NCBI GenBank assembly: GCA_020696885.1 | Contig: JAJFMS010000641.1 | Coordinates: 1 to 5,479 of the forward strand | DNA length: 5,479 nt | From: Armatimonadota bacterium | Lineage (GTDB): Bacteria; Armatimonadota; SYMT01 | Reading direction: 5' to 3' | Shown: positions 5,394 to 5,479 of the stretch, one piece after another | How the letters are laid out: each line of letters begins with the position of its first letter | Numbering within the stretch: position 1 is the stretch's first letter | The notes under the pieces: generated by a model | What the model was told of the DNA's origin: nothing | What the model saw: only the letters and a program-made list of their open reading frames with translations | Database searches by the model: none | Position numbers and translations under genes: made by a program

Positions 5394-5479
5394 GGCTGCT
5401 CACCAGCGATCCCTTGCGGATCACGTCGTCGTACCAGTTGAGGTCCTTGTACCACTCCACGTAGCGCGGGAAGCCGACC
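5386..5479 (-). CDS. C-terminal fragment of an upstream gene, possibly a sugar-nucleotide dehydratase/epimerase
   Basis: Only the last 30 codons are present, ending in TGA at 5386-5388; the gene continues beyond the right edge. The visible tail includes GFPRYVEWYKDLNWYDD and ends SLVSSLV. The G-x-x-x-Y-V-x-W-Y pattern with a further W-Y is reminiscent of the C-terminal helix of extended short-chain dehydrogenases such as nucleotide-sugar 4,6-dehydratases and epimerases. Such an enzyme would suit a cluster making deoxyamino sugars. That a coding region ends here is well supported by codon use and the 8-bp overlap with the next gene. The product name is a guess from a short tail. Confidence 0.6.
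   Translation of the reverse strand, partial: VGFPRYVEWYKDLNWYDDVIRKGSLVSSLV
5399..5404 (-). promoter_or_regulatory. Shine-Dalgarno-like GGTGAG that supports the TTG start of the acetyltransferase
   Basis: GGTGAG on the minus strand sits 5 bases before the TTG at 5393 and contains GGTGA of the AGGAGGTGA consensus. It lies within the last codons of the upstream gene, as expected for overlapping operon genes. It is the main reason to place the start here rather than further in. Confidence 0.5.

Overview
The window is a slice of a GC-rich bacterial chromosome. It carries part of a cell-surface sugar (glycan) biosynthesis cluster, with every gene on the minus strand, so transcription runs from high to low coordinates. 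I see no phage, plasmid, CRISPR or RNA genes. The organism cannot be named from the sequence. The genes are strongly GC-biased, and the gaps hold REP-like palindromes of a style I associate with environmental GC-rich phyla such as Gemmatimonadota, Acidobacteriota or Chloroflexota; that is a weak inference.

In transcription order the layout is: (1) the last 30 codons of a gene entering from the right edge, possibly a sugar-nucleotide dehydratase/epimerase; (2) a WecD-like GNAT N-acetyltransferase that starts at TTG and overlaps gene 1 by 8 bp; (3) a NeuB-family nonulosonic (sialic-like) acid synthase, overlapping gene 2 by 4 bp; (4) a 260-bp gap with two kinds of palindromic repeat; (5) a formyltransferase-fold protein; (6) a NodB/CE4-type polysaccharide deacetylase, overlapping gene 5 by 4 bp; (7) a 137-bp gap with an octamer-phased inverted repeat and a run of 15 G; (8) an AsnB-type glutamine-dependent amidotransferase, cut off at the left edge after 542 codons.

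Together the genes suggest production and tailoring of a nonulosonic acid (sialic, legionaminic or pseudaminic type). The GNAT would acetylate an amino-sugar precursor and NeuB would condense the 6-carbon sugar with phosphoenolpyruvate. The deacetylase and formyltransferase could swap an N-acyl group for N-formyl, and the AsnB-like enzyme could amidate a carboxylate or install a related nitrogen group. The families are clear from motifs. The combined pathway and exact substrates are inference.

The most interesting points are the AsnB-like synthetase motif, which lacks the glutamate used for aspartate amidation; the translationally coupled formyltransferase/deacetylase pair; and several unusual palindromes, including a perfect 14-bp hairpin inside the GNAT coding sequence.
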